A stretch of 64,000 nucleotides of DNA from Fictibacillus macauensis ZFHKF-1 (GCF_000269865.1 NZ_AKKV01000020.1:248001-312000); one strand, 5' to 3'. Positions 17,586 to 26,875 are shown, counted from the stretch's first letter. Notes: generated by a model from the sequence alone, not told the origin. A program made the numbers and translations.

Positions 17586-17927
17586 CTATGATTTCGTAAT
17601 AACAGATGGTGTATATTTTAAATTTTCACTTAAAAACGTATTCACTTTTTCCATTGCTAATTCTACTTCAGAAACACTGCCAACTAGCACTAAACTTCCT
17701 GTAAACCGATCGAGAAAGCCGAGCGATACGCTCGCAGCCTTTGTTGCTAAATCTCCTGCAATGATGACCGTTTCACTTGGTGTTAACGTTAAAATGCCAA
17801 GTGCTCCTGCTTGTGTAATGCCTAACTTTTCAAACATTTCCGGATCTGGATTGGCAATTAAATGACTGAGTGTCACCTGCTTACCTGGGACAAATTCTTG
17901 AATAAATCTTTTTTTATCTTCTTCCAT
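17586..17927 (-). CDS. eutS: EutS-type circularly permuted BMC shell protein
   Basis: A 113-residue shell protein with the EutS/PduU features: an N-terminal extension ([26 protein letters not shown]) that forms the beta-barrel cap over the hexamer pore, then a permuted BMC domain with [27 protein letters not shown]. EutS hexamers are bent and thought to shape edges of the shell. It is first in the locus, preceded by a SigA promoter and an antitermination-type leader. Confidence 0.94.
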   Translation of the reverse strand: MEEDKKRFIQEFVPGKQVTLSHLIANPDPEMFEKLGITQAGALGILTLTPSETVIIAGDLATKAASVSLGFLDRFTGSLVLVGSVSEVELAMEKVNTFLSENLKYTPSVITKS

Positions 17928-17948
17928 CGTTAAATACCCCTTTCCAAC

Positions 17949-17994
17949 AAAAAAAGCCTCTCTTCACGTTGCGTGAAAAAGAGGCGTCATTGCC
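17949..17994 (-). promoter_or_regulatory. eutS leader: hexaloop hairpin overlapping an intrinsic terminator
   Basis: On the minus strand, GGC-AATGAC-GCC (17983-17994, hexaloop with A1 and G4) overlaps the 5' arm of a strong terminator (17972-17985 with 17956-17968, then seven T). This matches the P2-plus-terminator arrangement of EutV targets. The predicted transcription start (~18000) leaves almost no room for an upstream P1 hairpin. Confidence 0.6.
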
Positions 17995-18005
17995 GTTTTT
18001 CTCTT

Positions 18006-18034
18006 ATTATAACATGCTATAAAAAGCTGTCCAA
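18006..18034 (-). promoter_or_regulatory. SigA-type promoter for the eut locus
   Basis: TTGGAC (18034-18029), a 17-bp spacer and perfect TATAAT (18011-18006) on the minus strand; transcription should start near 18000, directly before the antitermination leader. A 12-bp palindrome GAAAACGTTTTC (18043-18054) lies just upstream of the -35 and may be a CcpA or other operator. Confidence 0.8.
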
Positions 18035-18102
18035 CCCAAAACGAAAACGTTTTCTTACTAAAGATGCAAAAAGTAAAGACTACCGACTCGTTAACAGAGA
18101 AT

Positions 18103-18110
18103 GTTACAAT
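18103..18110 (+). promoter_or_regulatory. Extended -10 promoter for the 6S-like RNA
   Basis: TG at 18102-18103, one base, then TACAAT (18105-18110): an extended -10 element. No good -35 is seen. Predicted start near 18117. Confidence 0.5.
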
Positions 18111-18116
18111 GAAAAA

Positions 18117-18315
18117 AGCAGACGCGTAGGTAGAGAATAATCAAAAGCATGACTTCCTTCACCCATGAGGGAAGGAGCGACGAACACACCTTGAGGGGTT
18201 TACATACGACAAAGAAACACACCGTGTTAGTGTAAGCTAAAAGGAGATGAAAACTGACTACTAAACTAACACAAATAGCGTTTCACTACCGTTTTATTTT
18301 AGTGAAGCTATTTTT
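18117..18315 (+). ncRNA. bsrB: Probable 6S RNA (bsrB/BS203-like) upstream of recQ
   Basis: A promoter and an intrinsic terminator bracket ~199 nt with no reading frame, directly upstream of recQ. In Bacillus subtilis the ~203-nt 6S-2 RNA (BS203, bsrB) lies in the yocI-yocJ interval next to the recQ homologue yocI, so size and position agree. The RNA can form a hairpin CTTCC...GGAAG (near 18154-18175) and a long interrupted apical arm (GTTTACA 18199-18205 with TGTAAGC 18231-18237, capped by AACAC/GTGTT), consistent with a 6S-like rod. The ends are approximate. The alternative is an untranslated attenuator leader of recQ. Confidence 0.55.
18276..18315 (+). terminator. Intrinsic terminator just before recQ (6S-like RNA 3' end)
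   Basis: TAGC plus TTCACTA (18276-18279, 18282-18288) pair with TAGTGAA plus GCTA (18300-18310), with a 2-nt bulge and TTTTT after. It ends 13 nt before the recQ ATG, so recQ is expressed by read-through or processing. Confidence 0.72.
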
Positions 18316-18328
18316 AGTAGCAGGTACG

Positions 18329-20443
18329 ATGTATACTCTCGCTAAAGAAGTATTAAGTAAATATTATGGCTATGCGGATTTTCGTCCTGGTCAAGATGTA
18401 ATTATAAAAAGCATTTTAAACAAACAAAATACGTTAGGCATTATGCCAACGGGTGGGGGAAAATCAATCTGTTACCAAATCCCTGCTGTCTTATTTCAAG
18501 GCGTAACACTTGTTATTTCTCCTCTTATTTCATTAATGAAAGATCAAGTAGATTCCCTACAAAATGTCGGTATAGCAGCGACCTATTTTAATAGCTCCTT
18601 ATCACACCATGAAGTAGCACAGCGTTTAGAAGAAACAAAACAAGGTGTTTATCAACTGATCTATGTCGCTCCTGAGCGTCTAGAGGTGGCTAGCTTTCGA
18701 CACTTGTTACAGACGTTGCCGGTCTCCATGGTAGCGATCGATGAAGCGCACTGCATTTCGCAATGGGGGCATGACTTTCGGCCAAGTTACTTACGCATTA
18801 AAGAAGTCATCGAGTCCTTACCAACAAAGCCTGTCATTGCGGCGTTAACCGCTACCGCAACAGAACAAGTCAAAAGAGATATTTGTCACTTGCTACACAT
18901 TGCACCACAACAAGCCTTCGTAACAGGCTTCGCTCGCGAAAACCTAAGTTTCTCGGTTCTAAAAGATGAAGAGCGACGACCATTTATTGAACGCTACATT
19001 CAACAAAATAAAGAAAACTCTGGAATTATTTATGCAGCTACCCGCAAGGAAGTCGATCAGCTTCATCATTACTTTCAAAAAAAAGGGGTTTCAGTTGGTA
19101 AATACCATGCTGGCCTATCTGAGGAAGAACGCCGCTCTTCACAAAATGCCTTTATTCATGATGATATACTCGTCATGATTGCAACCAATGCTTTTGGAAT
19201 GGGCATTAACAAAACGAACGTACGGTATGTCATTCATTACAATGTGCCAAAAAACATCGAAGCGTACTATCAAGAAGCAGGACGTGCCGGACGTGATGGA
19301 GAGCTTAGTGAATGTTTATTATTCTTTTCGGCACGCGACGTACAATTGCAAAAATTCTTCATCGATCAAGGGCAGTCAGAAGAAGAGCGCAAAGCAAATG
19401 AATATAAAAAACTGCAACTCATGACCGATTATTGCCATACCGAGCAATGTTTGCAGCGTTTCATTATTGAGTATTTCGGTGACCAAACTACTACCGACTG
19501 TGGAACGTGCTCAAATTGTACAGACGATCGCGAGATGAGTGATATTACCGTTGATGCTCAAATGGTATTTTCCTGCATTAAACGCATGAAAAACCGTTAC
19601 GGTAAAACACTCGTTGCCCATACACTACACGGATCGCGCGCTAAAAAAGTACAAGAGCTAAAGCTTCATCAGCTTTCTACGTATGGACTTATGAACAAGC
19701 GCTCACAAAAAGAGATTTTACAGCTTATTGACTATTTAACGGCAGAAGGCTATCTCTCTCTTTCTGACGGACAGTATCCTGTTCTTTTGCTATCTCATAA
19801 AGCCATTGCTGTTCTCAAAGGCGAAGAACGTGTGATGAGAAAACAAGCACAGCAACCAATTCAAGCCGTTTCCGAACGAAATGAACTGTTTACGCAGCTG
19901 CGCACACTTCGAAAAGAAATGGCTCAAGACGCAGCTGTACCTCCTTATGTGATCTTTGCAGATAGTACCTTAACGGAAATGAGTATCAAACAACCGCGTA
20001 CGGAGCATGAGATGTTAAAAATAAAGGGAATGGGGGAGAAAAAATGGGAGCGCTACGGCGAAGCCTTTTTAACCGTTATTCTCGAATATGTAGCAAGGGC
20101 TCCTCAACCGCAGGAAACATCATCTGGCAAAAAAAATAGCCATCTTGACTCTTATCATTTCTTTATGGAGAACAAGGATATTGATAGCATTGCTAACGAG
20201 CGCGGTTTATCTCCACAAACAGTCGAAAATCACTTATTGCGCTCTGCCGAAGAAGGCTATTCTCTCCCTTGGCAACGATTGTTTTCTACAGAAGAGGAAC
20301 AGCGCGTAAAAGAAGTCATTAAGACGAGTGACAGTGCTGGATTAAGCGCCTTAAAAGAACAACTTGGTGAAGATTTTTCGTACTTTACGATTAAAGCTGT
20401 TCTATGCAAAATAGCGCTTGAACAACAAGCCGTCCACTCTTAA
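18329..20443 (+). CDS. recQ: ATP-dependent DNA helicase RecQ
   Basis: A 704-residue SF2 helicase. Walker A is MPTGGGKS (about 39-46), the DEAH box IDEAHCISQWGHDFR (about 145), and motif VI is in YYQEAGRAGRDG. The RQC zinc cluster ends in CGTCSNC, an HRDC domain covers about 510-590, and a C-terminal helix-turn-helix (HTH_40-like: SIANERGLSPQTVENHL) ends the protein. It unwinds DNA in recombination and replication-fork repair. ATG 18329 is preferred over an in-frame GTG at 18302, which lies inside the upstream terminator; the SD (AGCAGG) is modest. Confidence 0.93.
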   Translation: MYTLAKEVLSKYYGYADFRPGQDVIIKSILNKQNTLGIMPTGGGKSICYQIPAVLFQGVTLVISPLISLMKDQVDSLQNVGIAATYFNSSLSHHEVAQRLEETKQGVYQLIYVAPERLEVASFRHLLQTLPVSMVAIDEAHCISQWGHDFRPSYLRIKEVIESLPTKPVIAALTATATEQVKRDICHLLHIAPQQAFVTGFARENLSFSVLKDEERRPFIERYIQQNKENSGIIYAATRKEVDQLHHYFQKKGVSVGKYHAGLSEEERRSSQNAFIHDDILVMIATNAFGMGINKTNVRYVIHYNVPKNIEAYYQEAGRAGRDGELSECLLFFSARDVQLQKFFIDQGQSEEERKANEYKKLQLMTDYCHTEQCLQRFIIEYFGDQTTTDCGTCSNCTDDREMSDITVDAQMVFSCIKRMKNRYGKTLVAHTLHGSRAKKVQELKLHQLSTYGLMNKRSQKEILQLIDYLTAEGYLSLSDGQYPVLLLSHKAIAVLKGEERVMRKQAQQPIQAVSERNELFTQLRTLRKEMAQDAAVPPYVIFADSTLTEMSIKQPRTEHEMLKIKGMGEKKWERYGEAFLTVILEYVARAPQPQETSSGKKNSHLDSYHFFMENKDIDSIANERGLSPQTVENHLLRSAEEGYSLPWQRLFSTEEEQRVKEVIKTSDSAGLSALKEQLGEDFSYFTIKAVLCKIALEQQAVHS

Positions 20444-20487
20444 AAAAAAGGATCTAGCAGCTGCTATGCTACTAGATCCTTTTTTTA
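20442..20487. terminator. Bidirectional terminator between recQ and the small 20485-20694 gene
   Basis: Long stem AAAAAAAGGATCTAG/CTAGATCCTTTTTTT with A- and T-tracts on both sides, located between two converging genes. Confidence 0.92.
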
Positions 20488-20694
20488 CGCGTCTACAAAA
20501 TACGTTTTGTAATAGCCGCCAACTCTTCCAGAATTATCGATCACAAAATAAAATTCGTCCGTTTCATTTTGCACATCATATGATTTCCCTTCTGTAAGCA
20601 TATGATGAACCATATACTTTTTCGCTTCCGTAGAAACGCACGTTACTTTTTTAACGGCTTGTTTCGCTTGCCATGTTTTATGCATCATTTTCAA
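20485..20694 (-). CDS. Small conserved protein (DUF6501-like)
   Basis: A 69-residue protein (HKTWQAKQAVKKVTCVSTEA...YDVQNETDEFYFVIDNSG) that I recognise as a small Bacillales family, probably DUF6501; the family name should be checked. It is hydrophilic, has no transmembrane segment, and ends with an FYFVIDNSGRVGGYY strand pattern. The initiator is TTG 20694 with GAGGTG just upstream; ATGs two and three codons further in are alternatives. Monocistronic. No function is known to me. Confidence 0.75.
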   Translation of the reverse strand: MKMMHKTWQAKQAVKKVTCVSTEAKKYMVHHMLTEGKSYDVQNETDEFYFVIDNSGRVGGYYKTYFVDA

Positions 20695-20829
20695 GTGTCA
20701 CCTCATTTTTTATTCAAGAAGTGTAAAAGCCCTTCACTACCTCTTGCTTTAAAAAGTTTATCGAGTTTTAGCGCCTATTGTCAATCACCACTCACTTCAT
20801 TTTTTAGGACTTTTCTTCGTCTGTTAGCC

Positions 20830-22098
20830 TTACGCTGTCTTTTTTGCCATTTTCATAGCTTGAATGGCCTGGTTACTTTGTTCTTCATTAAATTCTTTTT
20901 CGCTTTTTGAGACAACGATGGTTGCAATACCATTGCCTATTAAATTAACGATCGCCCGTGCTTCACTCATAAAACGATCCACGCCAAGAAGTAAAGCAAG
21001 TCCTTCAACTGGAATGCTCCCAACAGCCGATAAAGTCGAGGCTAACACGATAAACCCACCACCTGTGACGGCAGCTGCGCCTTTAGACGTTAACATGAGT
21101 ATAAGAATAATCGTCAGTTGTTGCGTGATGCTTAAATCGATGCCAAAGACTTGTGCTAAAAAAACGACAGCCATTGATAAATAAATCGACGTTCCATCTA
21201 AATTAAATGAATAGCCCGTAGGAATAACAAGCCCTGTTACAGATTGGGAGCAACCGAATTTCTCCATTTTCGCCATCATTCGTGGCAATACGGATTCAGA
21301 AGAACTCGTCCCAAGAACAATGAGAATTTCCTCTTTAATAAAGCGTAGGTAGGTCCATAAACGAAAGCCATTCGCTCTACAAATTACATTTAAAACGATA
21401 AAAACAAACAAAAACATCGTCGCGTACACAGAAAGCATAAGTTTTCCAAGCTGCGCCAACGAGCCGAAGCCAAAACTACCAATTGTAAATGCCATTGCAC
21501 CAAACGCGCCAATCGGTGCTGCTTTCATAATATAGCCGATAATAGAAAAGAAAATGTGCAATAGTTTATCAAAAAAAGCAATAACGCTTTGGCCTTTTTC
21601 TCCTAGGGCCGTTAATCCTAAACCAAACAAAATAGAAAAAAACAACACTTGTAAAATATCACCTTTAGCAAATGCATCCACCATATTATGGGGAACGATA
21701 TGTGTGAAAAATTGCACCCAGTCAATTTCGCCGCCACTCTTTGATGTATATTGAGAAACATCGCCTCCTTTTATTTGAGAAGGATCTAGGCCGGCACCCG
21801 GCTTTACAATGTTAACAACAATGATCCCAATAATTAAAGCAAAGGTTGTCACAATTTCAAAATAAAGAAGCGCTTTACCGCCAACTTTACCGACTTTTTT
21901 CATATCACCCATTTTAGCAATGCCAAGTACAATCGTTAAAAAAATAATCGGTGCAATGACCATTTTTACGGCATTAATAAACGTATCGCCTAATGGTTTC
22001 ATATGCTGTCCAACATTTGGCCACACTTTACCAACGATCACCCCTAGCACAATTGCAAGAATGACTTGAAACGTTAAGTTCTTATAAAACGCTTTCAT
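20830..22098 (-). CDS. dctA: DctA-type C4-dicarboxylate:cation symporter
   Basis: A 422-residue DAACS-family transporter with about eight transmembrane segments and two re-entrant hairpins. The diagnostic serine-rich motif [13 protein letters not shown] lies near residue 260, followed by [15 protein letters not shown] near 290, and [13 protein letters not shown] near 340, matching DctA better than glutamate-specific GltP/GltT. It imports succinate, fumarate or malate with protons or sodium. It is monocistronic with a good SD (AAAGGAG). Confidence 0.87.
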   Translation of the reverse strand: MKAFYKNLTFQVILAIVLGVIVGKVWPNVGQHMKPLGDTFINAVKMVIAPIIFLTIVLGIAKMGDMKKVGKVGGKALLYFEIVTTFALIIGIIVVNIVKPGAGLDPSQIKGGDVSQYTSKSGGEIDWVQFFTHIVPHNMVDAFAKGDILQVLFFSILFGLGLTALGEKGQSVIAFFDKLLHIFFSIIGYIMKAAPIGAFGAMAFTIGSFGFGSLAQLGKLMLSVYATMFLFVFIVLNVICRANGFRLWTYLRFIKEEILIVLGTSSSESVLPRMMAKMEKFGCSQSVTGLVIPTGYSFNLDGTSIYLSMAVVFLAQVFGIDLSITQQLTIILILMLTSKGAAAVTGGGFIVLASTLSAVGSIPVEGLALLLGVDRFMSEARAIVNLIGNGIATIVVSKSEKEFNEEQSNQAIQAMKMAKKTA

Positions 22099-22168
22099 TT
22101 TTTAACTCCTTTCTTCAATCTCTGTATTTTTATGCTGTTTAACCATCATACCACGCTTCATAACATAA

Positions 22169-22186
22169 CCTAAAGGCACCTTTAGG
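22169..22186 (-). repeat. Hairpin upstream of dctA
   Basis: CCTAAAGG/CCTTTAGG with a 2-nt loop sits in the 89-nt gap between dctA and the DUF2584-like gene. Only TT follows on the minus strand, so terminator activity would be weak. Confidence 0.45.
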
Positions 22187-22187
22187 C

Positions 22188-22430
22188 TTAATTGACGCCG
22201 TGTAAATCCAGGAGTTTATACTGAATTTCCGTTTTATTTTCGTGCCAAGTTAAAGAATAAATGGTTGCGATTGCATGGCTTTTTGCATCTTTTGTTTTGT
22301 GAACCGTAAGTGGTACATCAAGCGGATAGAGGCGATAGCCTGCTTTAACTAAGCGATAGCTATAATCTTCTTGCCGTTCTGCTTTTCCTTTCGTTACGAT
22401 CATCGTTTGCACTTCAAGTGGCATTCCCAT
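22188..22430 (-). CDS. Small conserved protein (DUF2584-like)
   Basis: An 80-residue protein beginning MGMPLEVQTMIVTKGK and containing YRLVKAGYRLYPLDVPLTV, which I recognise as the DUF2584 family of Bacillaceae; no function is known. It is soluble, predicted mainly beta. The ATG has a good SD (GGAGAAGGA). It lies between the odhAB terminator and dctA. Confidence 0.78.
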   Translation of the reverse strand: MGMPLEVQTMIVTKGKAERQEDYSYRLVKAGYRLYPLDVPLTVHKTKDAKSHAIATIYSLTWHENKTEIQYKLLDLHGVN

Positions 22431-22452
22431 TTTCCTTCTCCTCTCTTGATTA

Positions 22453-22495
22453 GAAAAAAGCTGTTTAGAAAATCATTTTGATTTTCTAAACAGCT
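22453..22495 (-). terminator. Intrinsic terminator after odhAB
   Basis: Perfect 17-bp stem (22459-22475 with 22479-22495) followed by TTTTTT on the minus strand. Confidence 0.93.
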
Positions 22496-22504
22496 CTCTT
22501 GTTA

Positions 22505-23752
22505 TTAGGATTGAAGCAATAGTGTTTCTGGATCTTCTAGCATTTCTTTTACTTTTGCTAGGAAGCTAACCGCTTCACGACCATCAACAATGCGGTGATC
22601 GTAAGAAAGCGCAATGTACATCATCGGACGATTTTCCATACGCTCTGCATCAATCGCTACTGGACGAAGTTTAATGCCGTGCATACCAAGAATCCCTACT
22701 TGCGGTGCATTTAAAATTGGTGTTGACATTAATGAACCGAAAATACCACCATTTGTAATGGTAAATGTGCCACCTTGAAGTTCAGCAAGTGTTAATTTAT
22801 TATCACGTGCTTTCTTTCCAAGTGCCATAATTTCTTTTTCAATGCCAGCAAACGTAAGCTTGTCTGCATCGCGAACGACTGGTACAACGAGTCCTTCTTC
22901 CGCACCAACAGCAATACCGATATCATAGAATTTCTTAAGAAGTACTTCGTCTCCTTGAATTTCAGCATTGAGAAGTGGGAATTGTTTTAGTGCCCCTACA
23001 ACAGCTTTTGTAAAGAATGACATATAGCCAAGCTTCACATCGTTTTGTTGCAAGAATGAGTCTTTGCGACGCTTACGAAGCTCATTAATCGCTGTCATAT
23101 CTACTTCATTAAACGTTGTAAGCATTGCTGCTGTTTGTTGAACTTCAACAAGACGCTTCGCAATCGTTTGACGACGACGTGATAATTTCACGCGCTCAAC
23201 AGGTTTACCAGGAACATCTGGCGTGCTTTGTGGCGCAGCTTTTTTCTCTGGTGCTTTTGGCGCTGGCGCCGCTGGCTTTTCAGCCGCTGCTTTTACATCT
23301 TCCGGACGAACGCGTCCTAGTGGATCACGCGCTTGTACGTTAGCTAGATCAATACCAAGTTCGCGCGCTAGTTTACGTGCAGCTGGTGAAGCAAGCGGAC
23401 GATCTGTTTCTTTTTTCGGTTCTGTTTCTTTTACTTCTTCTGGAAGCGCTGCTGCTGGTTTGTTATCTTCTTTCTTTTCAGGAGCTGGAGCTGCAGCCGC
23501 TGGAGCTTCGCTTGCACCACCTTCAGAAATAACAGCAATAATGTCGCCAACTTCAACCGTATCGCCTTCGCCACGCAACACTTCTTGAATGACACCATCA
23601 TGGTCAGCCGTAATTTCCATGTTCACTTTATCTGTTTCAAGCTCTACAATGTTATCACCTTTCTTAACATTGTCACCTACATTTTTAAGCCATTGAGCAA
23701 TGGTTCCTTCAGAGATGGATTCTCCTAGTTCTGGTACTTTAATTTCAATCAC
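22505..23752 (-). CDS. odhB: 2-oxoglutarate dehydrogenase E2, dihydrolipoyl succinyltransferase
   Basis: The E2 component of the 2-oxoglutarate dehydrogenase complex (TCA cycle), 415 residues. It has one lipoyl domain (1-77) with the lipoylated Lys in ETDKVNMEI, an Ala/Pro/Glu-rich linker, an E1/E3-binding domain ([19 protein letters not shown]), a second Ala/Pro linker, and the catalytic domain ending in [13 protein letters not shown] with the active-site His. GTG 23752 is chosen for its AGGGAGG SD at 8 nt; it overlaps odhA by 8 nt. No lpdA (E3) gene is nearby. Confidence 0.96.
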   Translation of the reverse strand: MIEIKVPELGESISEGTIAQWLKNVGDNVKKGDNIVELETDKVNMEITADHDGVIQEVLRGEGDTVEVGDIIAVISEGGASEAPAAAAPAPEKKEDNKPAAALPEEVKETEPKKETDRPLASPAARKLARELGIDLANVQARDPLGRVRPEDVKAAAEKPAAPAPKAPEKKAAPQSTPDVPGKPVERVKLSRRRQTIAKRLVEVQQTAAMLTTFNEVDMTAINELRKRRKDSFLQQNDVKLGYMSFFTKAVVGALKQFPLLNAEIQGDEVLLKKFYDIGIAVGAEEGLVVPVVRDADKLTFAGIEKEIMALGKKARDNKLTLAELQGGTFTITNGGIFGSLMSTPILNAPQVGILGMHGIKLRPVAIDAERMENRPMMYIALSYDHRIVDGREAVSFLAKVKEMLEDPETLLLQS

Positions 23753-26621
23753 GTTCGTTGCCTCCCTCATGAGTCGTTGTTTTTGTCTGTTCTTTTCTTA
23801 ATGCTACCGAAACGATGCGTTCTTGTTCTTTTTTGTGAACTTCTGGGTCCCCACCAGATGGGCTTGAACGATCAGGACGTCCGATATACTTCACAGCGAC
23901 TCCTTCAGGCGCAACACCACGAAGTTTCGATTCAATGTATGCCCAAGATCCCATGTTCTTCGGTTCTTCTTGTACCCAAGAAATCTCTTCTAGGTTCGGA
24001 TAGCGATTAAGGATGTCTTTAATGTCATTTTTCGGGAACGGGTAGAGTTGCTCTACTCGAAGGGCGTGCACGTGATCTAACTCTTCTGCTTTTCCTTCAA
24101 TTTCCGTTGCAAGATCGATCGCTACTTTCCCACTGCTTAAAATAATACGTTTTACTTGGTCTACATTTTTTCCAAGCAACTCTTCTTCAACGACTAATTG
24201 GAAACGTCCTTGTGAAAGAAGCGTATGATCAGAAGCGACTCTAGGATTACGAAGCAAGCTCTTTGGCGTCATAATGACGAGTGGACGAACTTCTTCTTTA
24301 TTTAAAATCGCTGCTTGTCGACGCAACACATGGAAGTATTGGCTTGCACTTGATAAGTTAGCCACCGTCCAGTTGTTTTCAGCCGCAAGCTGAAGGAAAC
24401 GTTCAATACGTCCACTAGAATGCTCTGGTCCTTGACCTTCATAACCGTGTGGAAGCAATAAAACAAGACCTGATTTTTGTCCCCATTTTGCGCGTCCAGC
24501 TGATAAGAATTGATCAAAAATGACTTGCGCACAGTTTGCAAAGTCACCATATTGTGCTTCCCAAAGTACAAGCGTTTCTGGAGCAAATACATTATAGCCA
24601 TATTCAAAGCCAACTACAGATGCTTCAGAAAGTGGACTATTGTGAATGCCAAACGATGCCTTCACTTGCGGAATATGGTGAAGCGGTGAAAACAGCTTGC
24701 CATTTTTGCTATCATGCAGCACGAGATGACGTTGAGCAAATGTTCCACGCTCTGAATCTTGTCCTGTAATTCGGATTGGTGTTCCATCACTTAAAATGGA
24801 AGCAAACGCCAATGTTTCCGCGAGCGCCCAGTCCACTTTTCCGCCTTCTTCTAGCGCATTCGCACGACGTGCTAAAATACGCTCAAGCTTCGGATACGCG
24901 TTAAACTCTTCAGGACGCTCAAGAAGCGCTTTATTAATCGCTTTCAATTGTTCATGATCCACAGCCGTATCTTGCTTAGGAATGCCCTTAACAATCGTTT
25001 CTGGAACAACAACGTCTTTTACTTCGCCAGCCGTTTTTGCACCTTTCACTTTGTCGTATTTTTCTTGAAGCATTTGCTGTACGTCTGCGTCAATTTCCTC
25101 GCCTTTGCCAGCTGCTAATACGCCCGCTGTCTCAAGCTGCTTCGCAAACAACGTACGAACCGTTGGATGGTTGTTTACTTTTTCATAAAGCGCCGGTTGT
25201 GTTACTGTCGGATCGTCCATTTCATTGTGACCGAAACGGCGGTAACCAATAAGATCAATTAAGAAATCTTTTTGGAAGCGTGTACGGTACTCATATGCTA
25301 ACGATGCCGCGGCAATACAAGCAATTGGATCGTCTGCATTCACGTGAACAATCGGAATTTCAAAGCCTTTTGCAAGGTCACTTGAATATTTCGTTGAACG
25401 AGAGTCATAGCTTTCAGTCGTAAAGCCGATCATGTTATTGGCAATAATATGAACGGTACCACCCGTTTGGTAGCCTTTTAAGCGACTTAAGTTTAATGTT
25501 TCCGCTACAATTCCTTCACCTGGGAACGCTGCGTCACCGTGAATGGAAATCGAAAACGACTTATTCACATCTTGAACAGGATAGCCCGCTTCAGTTCGTA
25601 CTTCTTGAGCCGCACGTGTGTAACCTACAACGACTGGATTTACAAACTCTAAGTGACTTGGATTGTTAGCAAGCGTAACGCTTGCTTTCACTGTATTTTC
25701 TTCAATCGAACGATCGGCACCAAGGTGATATTTCACATCGCCAGACCAACCAAAGTTAATTCCTCGAGAACCTTCAGAAGGAATAAGCTCTTTGTTTGGC
25801 GAATGATGAAACTCAGAGAAAATTTTCTCATATGGTTTACCAAGCGTATGCGCAAGCACATTTAAACGGCCACGGTGAGCCATGCCGACCATGACATTTT
25901 TCGTTCCATTTTTTACGCTCTTAGAAACAATCTCATCAAGCATTGGTACGAGAATGTCCAATCCTTCAATCGAGAAACGCTTTTGTCCAACAAAGGTCTT
26001 ATGCAAAAATTTTTCAAAGCCTTCTACTTCGGATAACCGCTTTAACAAGGCAATTTTTTGCTCATTTGTCATTTCAGGATATAGGTAACCTGATTCCACC
26101 ATGTTGTTTAACCAGTTGCGCTCTTCTTCGACATGCACGTGGCTAAATTCATACGCTAATGATTTTGTGTAAAGATCTTTCAGACGAAGAATAGCATCTA
26201 GCGCTGTTTTCACATCGCGAGGTGCCTCACTCCAAATAAGAGTGGCTGGAATCGTTTTCAAGTCTCCCTCGCTCAATCCATAGTGAGTAGGGTCCAGCAT
26301 TTTAATATTTTTTGGTGTTTCATTAAGGGGATGAATATCAGCTGCTAAATGTCCGTATGTACGGATATTTTCCGCAAGCTTTGATGCGGCTACGATCTTG
26401 CTTACAGGCAATCCTGAAGAAGCTTGTTGCGTAGGCGCGATGTTTTCATCTGCTTCATCAGTAGATGGTGGCGGACCCCACGCTTCAAATTGTTGTCTTA
26501 ATTCCTCGTCAACTGAATTAGGATCAGCGGTATACTGTTCAAACAATTCAATCACATAACCGAGGTTAGGTCCGTAAAATCCCTGCCATGGAGAATCCTG
26601 GCTCGGACGGTTTGTACTCAT
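23745..26621 (-). CDS. odhA: 2-oxoglutarate dehydrogenase E1
   Basis: At 958 residues this is full length for the thiamine-diphosphate E1 subunit. It starts with the [22 protein letters not shown] peptide typical of OdhA, has [21 protein letters not shown] (ThDP-magnesium loop), [14 protein letters not shown], and a transketolase pyrimidine domain with [10 protein letters not shown]...[12 protein letters not shown]. It decarboxylates 2-oxoglutarate and passes the succinyl group to OdhB. It overlaps odhB by 8 nt. A SigA promoter ~225 bp upstream leaves a long leader that contains a small open frame and a weak hairpin. Confidence 0.97.
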   Translation of the reverse strand: MSTNRPSQDSPWQGFYGPNLGYVIELFEQYTADPNSVDEELRQQFEAWGPPPSTDEADENIAPTQQASSGLPVSKIVAASKLAENIRTYGHLAADIHPLNETPKNIKMLDPTHYGLSEGDLKTIPATLIWSEAPRDVKTALDAILRLKDLYTKSLAYEFSHVHVEEERNWLNNMVESGYLYPEMTNEQKIALLKRLSEVEGFEKFLHKTFVGQKRFSIEGLDILVPMLDEIVSKSVKNGTKNVMVGMAHRGRLNVLAHTLGKPYEKIFSEFHHSPNKELIPSEGSRGINFGWSGDVKYHLGADRSIEENTVKASVTLANNPSHLEFVNPVVVGYTRAAQEVRTEAGYPVQDVNKSFSISIHGDAAFPGEGIVAETLNLSRLKGYQTGGTVHIIANNMIGFTTESYDSRSTKYSSDLAKGFEIPIVHVNADDPIACIAAASLAYEYRTRFQKDFLIDLIGYRRFGHNEMDDPTVTQPALYEKVNNHPTVRTLFAKQLETAGVLAAGKGEEIDADVQQMLQEKYDKVKGAKTAGEVKDVVVPETIVKGIPKQDTAVDHEQLKAINKALLERPEEFNAYPKLERILARRANALEEGGKVDWALAETLAFASILSDGTPIRITGQDSERGTFAQRHLVLHDSKNGKLFSPLHHIPQVKASFGIHNSPLSEASVVGFEYGYNVFAPETLVLWEAQYGDFANCAQVIFDQFLSAGRAKWGQKSGLVLLLPHGYEGQGPEHSSGRIERFLQLAAENNWTVANLSSASQYFHVLRRQAAILNKEEVRPLVIMTPKSLLRNPRVASDHTLLSQGRFQLVVEEELLGKNVDQVKRIILSSGKVAIDLATEIEGKAEELDHVHALRVEQLYPFPKNDIKDILNRYPNLEEISWVQEEPKNMGSWAYIESKLRGVAPEGVAVKYIGRPDRSSPSGGDPEVHKKEQERIVSVALRKEQTKTTTHEGGNERD

Positions 26622-26672
26622 TGGTTGATACCCCCTGCTGCATTTTTAATCGCAAATTTTAACAATAATAAA

Positions 26673-26692
26673 GAGAACGGAAAGAAGTTCTC
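26673..26692 (-). repeat. Hairpin in the odhA leader
   Basis: GAGAAC/GTTCTC with an 8-nt loop, followed by TTTATTATT on the minus strand. It begins at the stop codon of the 50-codon leader ORF and could be a weak attenuator. Confidence 0.35.
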
Positions 26693-26843
26693 AAAAAAGT
26701 GCCTGTTTTAAAGCAAAAGCAAATCTGTCATCAAGGCTTCCATCCCCTAAAAGCCTAACGGTGAAACCCATCATTTGCCAAAAGTCTTTCTTTTGCCATA
26801 AAGAAAAAGGTATTTCTTGAACTTCTTTATTAAACGTTTTCAT
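26691..26843 (-). CDS. Possible 50-codon leader ORF upstream of odhA
   Basis: ATG 26843 opens a 50-codon frame (starts MKTFNKEVQEIPF, includes FWQMMGF and SLDDRFAFAL) that ends with TGA at 26691. The composition looks protein-like, but there is no SD, and the ATG falls at the predicted transcription start of the odhAB promoter, so it would have to be read leaderless. I do not recognise the product. It may be a chance frame, a leader peptide or a gene remnant. Confidence 0.25.
   Translation of the reverse strand: MKTFNKEVQEIPFSLWQKKDFWQMMGFTVRLLGDGSLDDRFAFALKQALF
26829..26842. promoter_or_regulatory. Possible cre half-match at the odhAB start
   Basis: ATTAAACGTTTTCA fits the cre consensus except the first two bases and lies at +1 of the odhAB promoter. 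odhAB is CcpA-repressed in Bacillus subtilis, which makes the site plausible. Confidence 0.3.
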
Positions 26844-26847
26844 GGTT

Positions 26848-26875
26848 ATTTTAGCACAGTATTGCCACACGTCAA
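26848..26875 (-). promoter_or_regulatory. SigA-type promoter for odhAB
   Basis: TTGACG (26875-26870), a 16-bp spacer and TAAAAT (26853-26848) on the minus strand. Confidence 0.65.

Noticed and set aside
23223-23588. 121-codon frame antisense to odhB
   Set aside because: It mirrors the Ala/Pro/Glu-rich linkers of E2; high-GC low-complexity codons commonly leave the opposite strand open.
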